Assembly (NCBI GenBank): GCA_029262975.1
Contig: JAJCYJ010000944.1
Location: 1-11,560 of the forward strand
Length of the DNA: 11,560 nt
Origin: Saprospiraceae bacterium
GTDB taxonomy: Bacteria > Bacteroidota > Bacteroidia > Chitinophagales > Saprospiraceae
Direction of reading: 5' to 3'
In this document: piece by piece, positions 1 to 4,661 of the stretch
Numbering within the stretch: position 1 is the first letter of the stretch
Layout of the letters: every line of letters begins with the position of its first letter
Notes under the pieces: model-generated
What the model saw: only the letters and a program-made list of their open reading frames with translations
What the model was told of the DNA's origin: nothing
Database searches by the model: none
Made by a program: the position numbers and the translations under genes

Positions 1-40
1 CATTTGTGACTTTTTCATTCGTCAAAAATGCCTGCCGACC

Positions 41-57
41 TTTGGTGGGTCACCAAA
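41..57. repeat. Short hairpin TTTGGTG/CACCAAA
   Basis: A 7-bp perfect inverted repeat with a 3-nt loop (GGT) sits directly before the CCTGCCTG palindrome. Together they form a two-hairpin cluster of the kind seen in REP-like intergenic repeats. Confidence 0.5.
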
Positions 58-60
58 AGA

Positions 61-81
61 CCTGCCTGTCCGTCAGGCAGG
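61..81. repeat. REP-like palindrome CCTGCCTG-5-CAGGCAGG
   Basis: An 8-bp perfect stem, CCTGCCTG with CAGGCAGG, encloses the 5-nt loop TCCGT. The CCTGCC...GGCAGG ends match those of the second palindrome inside the tRNA-derived copies at 3965 and 4151. It therefore appears to be a member of the same dispersed repeat family, here in ordinary intergenic DNA. Confidence 0.7.
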
Positions 82-179
82 CTCGCCGCCTGAATCCAAC
101 CCACAAGGCGTCACCCCATCGACCCACTTCATGCGGCTTTCCACGCCCGCAAGAATAATGCATATCGTTGACACTATTA

Positions 180-196
180 ATCTAAAATGTAACTAC
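180..196. repeat. 17-nt direct repeat, copy A
   Basis: ATCTAAAATGTAACTAC is identical to 9178-9194, about 9 kb away. A weaker version, CTAAAATGTAGCT, lies at 3695-3707. All three are intergenic. They could be ends of lost insertion elements or shared regulatory words; the sequence does not decide. Confidence 0.4.
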
Positions 197-317
197 TTCT
201 GAATATACCTACGTACTCGGACTTATAGTGTAAAATGTCTGTATGGGTGGTCAAATACGAGAGAGAGATCGATCAAATAGTTCATCAGTTTACGCCTTTT
301 CGATATTCAAAAAGTAC

Positions 318-911
318 TTACCGATAGTGATTTCCGGATACCCATCCAACGAGTGATCTTCTGCTTCCTGATTTGATAGGAGTAACCCGATGCATTATAA
401 AGGAAGGAAAAATTATGGCTGTTCCTTTTTCACGTGGAGCAGTAATAACATTGTTATTCCTTCTGAATTGAAGATCACCTCCCGTATATTCATCGGAATC
501 GGAAAGTTGGATGCTAATGCTCAACTTGCGGGTGGAGGAATCTCCTATTCCGAAATCCAAATGCCAGTCAAAAAAATCTTCTTCTTTATATTCAGCCAGC
601 TGTAATGGTTCGTAAAAGCCAGCGAGATCAAAAGAATAAGAATGATGATTACATTGATTTGACACATCTGTTAAGCGATCATAAATCCATTTATTTTTTC
701 CTTCGGGGGTGATGCTGATGACACTGGATTTTCTGATCTTGTCATCTTCAGTTCTATCTTCATGACCTTCAAGTTCTGCTTTCTTTGCTAATTCCTCTTT
801 CCAATAATTATTCAAAATGTTTAATTCGTGCGGCAAGAATGCATTTTCCAAGAGTAAGAATTCAGTAAAATTATCAAGTCGACTCAGTTGAAAACTGTGA
901 ATATTGGACAT
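318..911 (-). CDS. 2-oxoglutarate/Fe(II)-dependent dioxygenase (prolyl-hydroxylase-like)
   Basis: This 197-residue cytoplasmic-looking protein has the double-stranded beta-helix signature of 2OG/Fe(II) oxygenases. The iron triad is His117-x-Asp119 (in DWHLDFG) and His174 (in IMHRVTP). Arg184 in SGSRRSLVGW is placed to bind 2-oxoglutarate. The family couples 2OG decarboxylation to hydroxylation of a protein or small-molecule substrate, and the HRVTP...SGxRxSLVGW tail is like PKHD-type hydroxylases. Its length fits a stand-alone catalytic domain, and no signal peptide is seen. It starts at the ATG at 911, with no good Shine-Dalgarno site. It is the last gene of a minus-strand run, about 360 bases from the DUF1295 gene, so it probably has its own promoter. 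Substrate unknown. Confidence 0.85.
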   Translation of the reverse strand: MSNIHSFQLSRLDNFTEFLLLENAFLPHELNILNNYWKEELAKKAELEGHEDRTEDDKIRKSSVISITPEGKNKWIYDRLTDVSNQCNHHSYSFDLAGFYEPLQLAEYKEEDFFDWHLDFGIGDSSTRKLSISIQLSDSDEYTGGDLQFRRNNNVITAPREKGTAIIFPSFIMHRVTPIKSGSRRSLVGWVSGNHYR

Positions 912-1272
912 GCTGCAGGCTATTGTATTTTGTTGATATAGTTAAATGTATAAATAGACCCCAAGATATTAAAGTCCACTATAGATCCTGATGTGTATTA
1001 TTAAATTAAGTCTTATACACATCCGGGAATCGGCCTTTGTAGATGGCAAATGCAAACACCATATCAGAGCAAACTCATATTTAACATGTCAGAATCACTG
1101 CCCAACATCACATATAAACCAATAACACTGGCTTATATCTTAGACTATCGTCTGAGGCCTCTACAAGACTTCATCTCGTTCATATTTTTAAAAAGGAGTA
1201 AACAAAAATAATAGAATTGAAAGTGCGAAATATCGAATTGAATCCATTAAGAGGAAAACATCGAATTAAATT
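912..1272. other. 361-base spacer between oxygenase and DUF1295 genes
   Basis: No coding frame, tRNA or clear terminator is seen. The region must hold the minus-strand promoter of the oxygenase gene, but no clean TTG/TAnnTTTG pair is visible. Its one structured element is the inverted repeat at 990-1023. Confidence 0.5.
990..1023. repeat. 9-bp inverted repeat GATGTGTAT...ATACACATC
   Basis: A perfect 9-bp inverted repeat is separated by 16 AT-rich bases and lies about 80-110 bases upstream of the oxygenase start. It could be an operator for a dimeric regulator or a transposon-end remnant. It lacks the U-tract of a terminator. Confidence 0.4.
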
Positions 1273-2055
1273 TTAATAAACACCTGGTATCAGTTTAGCC
1301 GTCTCTTTTGAATATGCTTCATATTCCTTATCCCCGGCAAACTTCTTTTTCCTGGCCTTTTCGATAGTAGGTATACCACTGAGAAATAGTAGCAACAAGA
1401 TGATGATAATCGGACTCAATATGGCCAACCATCTTAGCCCGGACAAAACTGGAATGGCAACAATAAAAATGCCTATCCAAAAGGAAATTTCACCGAGATA
1501 ATTGGGATATTGAACTACGCCGTACAGACCGCTTGTCAACAATTTATCCTTATTCCCGGCATCCGCTTTGAATACTGCTTTCTGCTGGTCCGCGATGGCC
1601 TCAACTAACAATCCTGTAAGAGCAATACCTATACCAGCCCATTCTACTATGGATATTTCCTGCCAGCCCGTTTGTGTTCCCGGATTTTCAAGCAAATAAT
1701 ATAAGAACGGCAATGAGATTACCCAGGAGCTTACGGCCTGGATCAGGAAGAAACGCAGAAATCTCATTGGATTGGTCCTGATTTCATCAAATCGATCGTC
1801 TTTACCCATTTTTGTTACACGATAAAAAAGAAAAGCACCCAGTCGAATGGCCCACAGGAGGATTAGTCCTGCCATAATTATCTTGGGCGTACTCTCTATA
1901 CCAAGACCCATGGCAAAGCCATATACGGCTATGCTCGCAAAACTCAGCGCATAAGTGATGTCCGTAAGTCTGTCTGTTTGAAAATAATAGGAGATAGGAA
2001 AGATAAAAAGGTTGAGCGCCAGCACGACGACCAGGCCAATGATAATAGGATCCAT
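1273..2055 (-). CDS. DUF1295 family membrane protein (steroid 5-alpha-reductase/methyltransferase-like fold)
   Basis: This 260-residue integral membrane protein has about six hydrophobic segments (roughly 4-24, 34-52, 57-77, 100-122, 136-154, 188-226). DUF1295 landmarks are present: WAIRLGAFLFYRV (68-80) followed by KDDRFDEIR (85-93), SGLYGVVQYPNYLGE (175-189), and the charged C-terminal tail IEKARKKKF...YEAYSKET (231-252). The family belongs to the steroid 5-alpha-reductase/isoprenylcysteine methyltransferase superfamily, where the P-N-Y segment lies near the cofactor. Many members have R-H-P-N-Y, but here it is Q-Y-P-N-Y (182-186). No substrate can be assigned. It lies 89 bases downstream of the first exported paralogue on the same strand and could share its transcript. 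Confidence 0.85.
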   Translation of the reverse strand: MDPIIIGLVVVLALNLFIFPISYYFQTDRLTDITYALSFASIAVYGFAMGLGIESTPKIIMAGLILLWAIRLGAFLFYRVTKMGKDDRFDEIRTNPMRFLRFFLIQAVSSWVISLPFLYYLLENPGTQTGWQEISIVEWAGIGIALTGLLVEAIADQQKAVFKADAGNKDKLLTSGLYGVVQYPNYLGEISFWIGIFIVAIPVLSGLRWLAILSPIIIILLLLFLSGIPTIEKARKKKFAGDKEYEAYSKETAKLIPGVY

Positions 2056-2144
2056 AAATTTTTTATTATGGATGAAAGATAAGCATGAATGAGCAGAATC
2101 TGAGTTTAGGTCATAAAAAGAGATAGCCAGAGAGACCTGATATT

Positions 2145-2603
2145 TTAGAAAGTCATCACCATGGTCATCGCTCCTCCATTATTGATGGGTTGCAGACCAA
2201 TATTAATTTTTGGTGCCTGAGAGATATTTTTTGGACCATCCCTTGATTTGTATTTATTGTAAAATATGGTTGTGGTAGTAATGCTTGTAACGATCGGAAG
2301 CAAAGCAAAGAATACTTGAACAAAAGTAGTGGATTCACCTTGAGGCCCAAGAACCAGGAACCCTACACCATAGACCCCAAGAGTTGGAAGGGCAGTTTTG
2401 ACCAAACCTTTTAAGAATGGGGGCTTTGGATCATCTTCATATAGCAGCGCCCCTATTGCAGGAGCTAAAACGATCGTACCCAGTGTAGCTGGACCAACGA
2501 AGGAGAAATATCCAAACACATCGCAGTTTGGATCACATGCTTTGATGGGACTGAGTGCGCATAAAAAAAGCGTGCAGACTAGCACACTGATTATCTTTTT
2601 CAT
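2145..2603 (-). CDS. Exported hypothetical protein, CDPNCD family, paralogue 1
   Basis: I do not recognise a named family in this 152-residue protein. An N-terminal signal (residues 1-22, Lys-rich start then hydrophobic core) ends just before Cys23, giving a predicted mature start CDPNCD with two cysteines three residues apart. Cys23 could be a lipid-attachment site, but the preceding PIKA is a poor lipobox. Three hydrophobic stretches follow (about 36-54, 69-86, 95-113), including the segment ATLGTIVLAPAIGALL. The C-terminal tail is strikingly conserved with the neighbour and ends in TMVMTF, with the alternating pattern of a terminal beta-strand. It lies downstream of its paralogue and upstream of the DUF1295 gene. 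Probably an envelope protein; function unknown. Confidence 0.75.
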   Translation of the reverse strand: MKKIISVLVCTLFLCALSPIKACDPNCDVFGYFSFVGPATLGTIVLAPAIGALLYEDDPKPPFLKGLVKTALPTLGVYGVGFLVLGPQGESTTFVQVFFALLPIVTSITTTTIFYNKYKSRDGPKNISQAPKINIGLQPINNGGAMTMVMTF

Positions 2604-2667
2604 TGTCTTATTCTATGTACTTGTGGAGTTTTAAAATCTCTTTGATTTTGACCACAATTACCTTACG

Positions 2668-2680
2668 AAAATACGCGAAT
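2668..2680 (-). promoter_or_regulatory. Shared upstream element of the paralogue pair (copy 1)
   Basis: On the minus strand, ATTCGCGTATTTT lies 64 bases before the start of paralogue 1. The same 13 bases occur 63 bases before the start of paralogue 2. TATTTTCG at its end is close to the Bacteroidota -7 box TAnnTTTG, so it is probably a promoter core or a factor site next to one. Confidence 0.5.
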
Positions 2681-2797
2681 ATTGAGTGATCTTATAAAAT
2701 ATTATTGTTGCGTTTTCTAGTATTATTATTGTTGTCGCAGGAGAAATTTGCTCCAACAGTTGGGAAGGGCCACGGTCTATATTGATCGAGTTCTTTG

Positions 2798-3262
2798 TTA
2801 GAAGGTCATCACCATCGTAACAGCAGCACCGTTGCTGATGGGTTGGAGGCCGAGGTTAAATTTTGATGGTTGAGAGATATTTCCAAGATCATCCCTCGAA
2901 TTCTGTTTGTTAAAGACGGCTGACGTCGTTACAATACCTGCGACTACGGGAAGAATGGCAAGTAATCCAAGGGTTGCACCACCTACTTGATCGTCAGTTG
3001 GAGAAGTAATAGCGAGCCCAATGCTATAAGCTCCAATGGATGTCAAGGCAGTAAGGCCAAGCGCTTTTCCATAGGGAGGATTAGAGTCATCAAAAAGTAA
3101 TGTCCCTATTGCGGGAGCCAGCAGTATCGTGCCTAAGGTTGCTCCTCCACCATACAATAGATGATGTAGGTGATCACAGTTCGGATCGCATGATTTGGCG
3201 GGTTGTTGTATGAGCAGCAGGAGTGCTGCTATTAATACACTGATTTTATAAATATTTTTCAT
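2798..3262 (-). CDS. Exported hypothetical protein, CDPNCD family, paralogue 2
   Basis: This 154-residue protein is a clear paralogue of the next gene downstream. It has a signal peptide (about 1-24) ending before SCDPNCD, the same CDPNCD mature start, and the shared block GGGATLGTILLAPAIGTLLFDD. Two further hydrophobic stretches (around 68-85 and 97-115) precede the conserved tail containing NISQ, GLQPI and the terminal TMVMTF. Middle and loop sequences differ freely, including an extra His-rich HLHHLL after the CDPNCD motif. The pair points to a tandem duplication with selection on the ends of the protein. No enzyme motif is seen. It could be a lipoprotein or a small envelope protein with membrane helices; location and role are inferred only. 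Confidence 0.75.
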   Translation of the reverse strand: MKNIYKISVLIAALLLLIQQPAKSCDPNCDHLHHLLYGGGATLGTILLAPAIGTLLFDDSNPPYGKALGLTALTSIGAYSIGLAITSPTDDQVGGATLGLLAILPVVAGIVTTSAVFNKQNSRDDLGNISQPSKFNLGLQPISNGAAVTMVMTF

Positions 3263-3325
3263 GGTTATTTCTCGATTAAGCCCTGGAATTAAAAGGATTT
3301 TAAGTTCACTTCAAAAACCTATTCT

Positions 3326-3338
3326 AAAATACGCGAAT
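3326..3338 (-). promoter_or_regulatory. Shared upstream element of the paralogue pair (copy 2)
   Basis: On the minus strand, ATTCGCGTATTTT is identical to the site before paralogue 1 and almost the same distance from the start codon. Here the -7-like octamer reads TATTTTAG. Conservation of both word and spacing across otherwise diverged upstream DNA suggests a functional promoter or operator. Confidence 0.5.
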
Positions 3339-3376
3339 GTTTTGGGATCAGTAAATAATTGTTTGTTATTTCCGTC

Positions 3377-3415
3377 CAATGGGTTCCTCCTGAGACGGAC
3401 AGATTCAAACCATTG
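3377..3415. repeat. 39-nt element with CAATGG/CCATTG ends, copy 1
   Basis: The ends CAATGG and CCATTG are complementary and the core reads TCCTCCTGAG then GGACAG. It aligns without gaps to the copy at 3516-3554 (about 31 of 39 bases) and, inverted, to 3461-3499. It could be a small palindromic repeat or ends of a lost insertion element; no transposase is left nearby. Confidence 0.55.
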
Positions 3416-3460
3416 AGCCTTCGTTAATACGAACTCATCTTGGGGTTGAAACGAACTGAA

Positions 3461-3499
3461 CACGGGGTTAAACCTGTCCGCCCTTGGTGGAACCCCATG
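3461..3499. repeat. 39-nt element, copy 2 (inverted)
   Basis: The reverse complement of this stretch aligns over its full length with the copies on either side, sharing GGACAGGTTTAACCC and a GGTTCCACC block. Its inverted orientation lets it pair with either neighbour in a long stem. Confidence 0.5.
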
Positions 3500-3515
3500 G
3501 AGTGATAATTTCATT

Positions 3516-3554
3516 CAATGGACTCCTCCTGAGGTGGACAGGTTTTACCCATTG
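3516..3554. repeat. 39-nt element with CAATGG/CCATTG ends, copy 3
   Basis: It has the same length and ends as the copy at 3377, with core CTCCTCCTGAGG then TGGACAGG. The inner CCTC/GAGG adds to its palindromic character. Reading frames passing through the three copies have no recognisable protein similarity, so I treat this as repeat DNA. Confidence 0.55.
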
Positions 3555-3690
3555 TGCCAGAGATCTATCTAAGGATGATACGGTATTAATTACTTGTCAT
3601 AAAAATGAACTAACTGATTATTTTCATCTAGCTAAAGCGAGGAGTAGAAAAGTAAGCTGGGCAAATAAAATAAGCCTGCTTTCTTTAGGT

Positions 3691-3806
3691 GGAGGCTAAA
3701 ATGTAGCTGAATATCTCATAAGGCTTTCTTGATTTCTAAATTACTATATATTTGCACTCCGAAATTTTGGAAAGTGTAAGTTGAGACTTATCGGAGGCTA
3801 AAGTGT
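3691..3806. repeat. Direct repeat GGAGGCTAAARTGT, two copies
   Basis: GGAGGCTAAAATGT (3691-3704) and GGAGGCTAAAGTGT (3793-3806) lie 102 bases apart and flank the putative tRNA promoter. This is a short, possibly accidental repeat with no known role. Confidence 0.3.
3747..3754 (+). promoter_or_regulatory. Bacteroidota -7 box ahead of the tRNA array
   Basis: TATATTTG fits TAnnTTTG exactly and is followed by CACTCC, as is common ahead of stable RNA genes in this phylum. The only nearby TTG for the -33 element (3729-3731) has a rather short 15-base spacer. It faces the tRNA and would start a transcript through both tRNA-derived pseudogenes, the intact tRNA and the terminator. Confidence 0.5.
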
Positions 3807-3929
3807 CTTCATGAGGATTAGAAAGGTCGAGGATTGTAAAAGGAGTTGAAAAAAGCAATATTTAGTTTGCAGAAACGGGGTCACACTCAAACTAAAACCC
3901 ACACAGCACACCCAAAATGCGTGGTAGCT

Positions 3930-3954
3930 TCCCGACGATAAATGTCGGGACAGG
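3930..3954. repeat. Palindrome insert 1 in tRNA copy 1 (D-stem site)
   Basis: TCCCGAC and GTCGGGA form a 7-bp perfect stem around GATAAAT, with an added CAGG on the right. It interrupts the 5' strand of the D stem after tRNA nt 12. Confidence 0.75.
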
Positions 3955-3964
3955 CAGCTGGTTA

Positions 3965-3993
3965 CCTGCCTACCTGTCGGTACGGCAGGTAGG
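3965..3993. repeat. Palindrome insert 2 in tRNA copy 1 (D-loop/stem junction)
   Basis: CCTGCCTACC pairs with GGTA-C-GGCAGG (one bulged C) around a 4-nt loop. An alternative 11-bp fold starts at 3969. It sits between tRNA nt 21 and 22 and shares its CCTGCC/GGCAGG ends with the palindrome at 61-81. Confidence 0.75.
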
Positions 3994-4006
3994 GAGCGGA
4001 GGATTC

Positions 4007-4024
4007 TCCCGATAGCTATCGGGA
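4007..4024. repeat. Palindrome insert 3 in tRNA copy 1 (anticodon site)
   Basis: TCCCGATAGCTATCGGGA is a perfect 18-base palindrome placed directly after the first anticodon base (nt 34), replacing ATAAT. The same word recurs at 4193-4210 and, with one change, at 4417-4434. Confidence 0.85.
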
Positions 4025-4115
4025 CCAGAGGTCGGGAGAAGAGGAATGAATAGAGAAGGATGTAGGAAGTGCATATTAGGAATTAGTAATAGTTGAAATA
4101 AAATGCGTGGTAGCT

Positions 4116-4140
4116 TCCCGACGATAAATGTCGGGACAGG
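4116..4140. repeat. Palindrome insert 1 in tRNA copy 2 (D-stem site)
   Basis: It is identical to the insert at 3930-3954, with a TCCCGAC/GTCGGGA stem, at the same tRNA position. Confidence 0.75.
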
Positions 4141-4150
4141 CAGCTGGTTA

Positions 4151-4179
4151 CCTGCCTACCTGGTGGTACGGCAGGCAGG
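4151..4179. repeat. Palindrome insert 2 in tRNA copy 2 (D-loop/stem junction)
   Basis: CCTGCCTACC pairs with GGTA-C-GGCAGG around loop TGGT. The differences from copy 1 fall in the loop and in the right-hand tail, leaving this stem intact, which favours this fold over the alternative one. Confidence 0.75.
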
Positions 4180-4192
4180 GAGCGCAGGATTC

Positions 4193-4210
4193 TCCCGATA
4201 GCTATCGGGA
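4193..4210. repeat. Palindrome insert 3 in tRNA copy 2 (anticodon site)
   Basis: This is the perfect palindrome TCCCGATAGCTATCGGGA, identical to 4007-4024 and at the same point after tRNA nt 34. Confidence 0.85.
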
Positions 4211-4286
4211 CCAGAGGTCGGGAGTTGGGGAATGAAGAGAGAAGAGAGGGAACTGTAAAGAAGGAAATAATTTAGTTGAAATAAAT

Positions 4287-4360
4287 GGCGTGGTAGCTCA
4301 GCTGGTTAGAGCGCAGGATTCATAATCCTGAGGTCGCGAGTTCAAGTCTCGCTCACGCTA
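4287..4360 (+). tRNA. tRNA-Met(CAT), elongator type
   Basis: A complete 74-nt cloverleaf is visible. The acceptor stem GGCGTGG pairs with TCACGCT (two G-U pairs) with A73. The D arm is GCTC/GAGC, the anticodon stem CAGGA/TCCTG carries loop TTCATAA (anticodon CAT), and the T arm is GCGAG-TTCAAGT-CTCGC. The first base pair is present and the anticodon stem lacks the three G-C pairs of initiators, so it is not the initiator. A CAT anticodon could also belong to a lysidine-modified Ile tRNA, but elongator Met is the simpler reading. CCA is not encoded. An intrinsic terminator follows at once. Confidence 0.93.
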
Positions 4361-4364
4361 CTGA

Positions 4365-4396
4365 AGCCTTTCAGAGAAATCTGGAGGGCTTTTTTT
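4365..4396 (+). terminator. Intrinsic terminator of the tRNA-Met transcript
   Basis: An 11-bp stem, AGCCTTTCAGA with TCTGGAGGGCT (two G-U pairs), is capped by a GAAA tetraloop of the stable GNRA type. The stem leads straight into a run of seven T. It lies only 4 bases after the tRNA. Confidence 0.88.
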
Positions 4397-4404
4397 ATAT
4401 GCAT

Positions 4405-4445
4405 AGCGCAGGATTCTCCCGATAGCTATCGGAACCTGAGGTCGG
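4405..4445 (+). pseudogene. tRNA-Met fragment with palindrome in the anticodon loop, copy 3
   Basis: AGCGCAGGATTC (tRNA nt 23-34) is followed by TCCCGATAGCTATCGGAA (4417-4434), then CCTGAGGTCG (nt 40-49). Both tRNA segments match the intact tRNA exactly, and the palindrome sits at the same point as in copies 1 and 2. No D-loop part or T loop remains. It lies just after the terminator, so it would not be in the main transcript. It is an independent decayed copy of the anticodon arm. Confidence 0.7.
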
Positions 4446-4661
4446 AATATTGCTTCGGCTGAATATATATCCAGGTATATAATATCAGAACAACAACTTC
4501 GATACCCAAAAATGTACCAACCCCATTTCTTCTTCTTGACTATCTTTTTGGTATAAATATGAGTTTAACAAGTGTTACTTATACTAAAACCAATAGTAGA
4601 AGTGAAAATGGGAAAAGATAAAATATTGCTTCCATTTTATAATACACGTTACAGATTGTGA
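4446..4661. other. Spacer downstream of the xylanase gene
   Basis: This AT-rich stretch has no recognisable gene. A weak ATAAAAT/ATTTTAT inverted repeat (about 4619-4641) lies downstream of the minus-strand xylanase stop, but it is too AT-rich to call a terminator. Confidence 0.4.

Larger units (their letters stand above)
1..317. other. Gene-free left edge carrying hairpin repeats
   Basis: No convincing gene is present. A plus-strand frame stays open from about 2 to 199, but it runs through the hairpins, has no credible start and resembles no family I know. The left 160 bases are GC-rich and repetitive and the right half is ordinary AT-rich spacer. This is probably a degraded repeat cluster downstream of the oxygenase gene, which ends at 318 on the minus strand. 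No clear intrinsic terminator for that gene is visible. Confidence 0.5.
3919..4038 (+). pseudogene. tRNA-Met-derived pseudogene split by three palindromes, copy 1
   Basis: Segments of the intact tRNA-Met occur in order with palindromes between them. GCGTGGTAGCT (3919-3929, tRNA nt 2-12) is followed by insert 1 (3930-3954). CAGCTGGTTA (3955-3964, nt 13-21) is followed by insert 2 (3965-3993). GAGCGGAGGATTC (3994-4006, nt 22-34) is followed by insert 3 (4007-4024). CCAGAGGTCGGGAG (4025-4038) then matches nt 40-53. The 3' strand of the T stem and acceptor stem is missing and the anticodon is broken after its first base, so it cannot be a tRNA. It is nearly identical to copy 2, including all inserts, so the invaded form was duplicated. 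Confidence 0.8.
4105..4226 (+). pseudogene. tRNA-Met-derived pseudogene split by three palindromes, copy 2
   Basis: It has the same architecture as copy 1, 186 bases upstream: tRNA pieces at 4105-4115, 4141-4150, 4180-4192 and 4211-4226, with inserts at 4116-4140, 4151-4179 and 4193-4210. It keeps GAGCGCAGGATTC exactly as in the intact tRNA and extends through GGGAGTT into the T loop before similarity stops. Its 5' flank AGTTGAAATAAA is identical to the flank of the intact tRNA, 183 bases downstream, so the three loci are tandem duplicates that include upstream DNA. The T-arm 3' strand, the acceptor 3' strand and a usable anticodon are missing. A structured non-tRNA transcript is possible but unproven. 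Confidence 0.8.

Noticed and set aside
2..199. A plus-strand open frame across the left-edge repeats.
   Set aside because: It is open because of GC-rich palindromes, lacks a start, and its translation consists largely of repeat-encoded residues.
390..605. A 71-codon plus-strand frame antisense to the oxygenase gene.
   Set aside because: It is fully inside a well-supported gene on the other strand and its protein has no recognisable motif.
1011..1023. TCTTATACACATC resembles the 19-bp Tn5 mosaic end, suggesting adapter contamination or a Tn5-type end.
   Set aside because: Only 13 of the 19 bases match, the CTGTC start is absent and the sequence continues normally on both sides. A chance resemblance or an unrelated palindrome is more likely.
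3484..3699. A 71-codon plus-strand frame beginning in the 39-nt repeat.
   Set aside because: It runs through repeat copies and AT-rich spacer, shows no recognisable family and has no ribosome-binding context.
3919..4226. The split copies might be functional tRNAs with three introns.
   Set aside because: Both lack the 3' half of the T arm and of the acceptor stem, and the anticodon bases after position 34 are missing, so removing the inserts would not restore a tRNA.
4287..4360. The tRNA array might be an integration (att) site.
   Set aside because: Integration usually duplicates the 3' end of a tRNA. Here the 5' part is repeated and the 3' end is lost, with no integrase adjacent; the integrase remnant is 3 kb away.
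3919..4445. The regularly spaced repeats at about 185-base intervals could be a CRISPR array.
   Set aside because: The repeats are over 100 bases long, are tRNA-derived with internal palindromes, and their spacers resemble each other. No cas gene is present.
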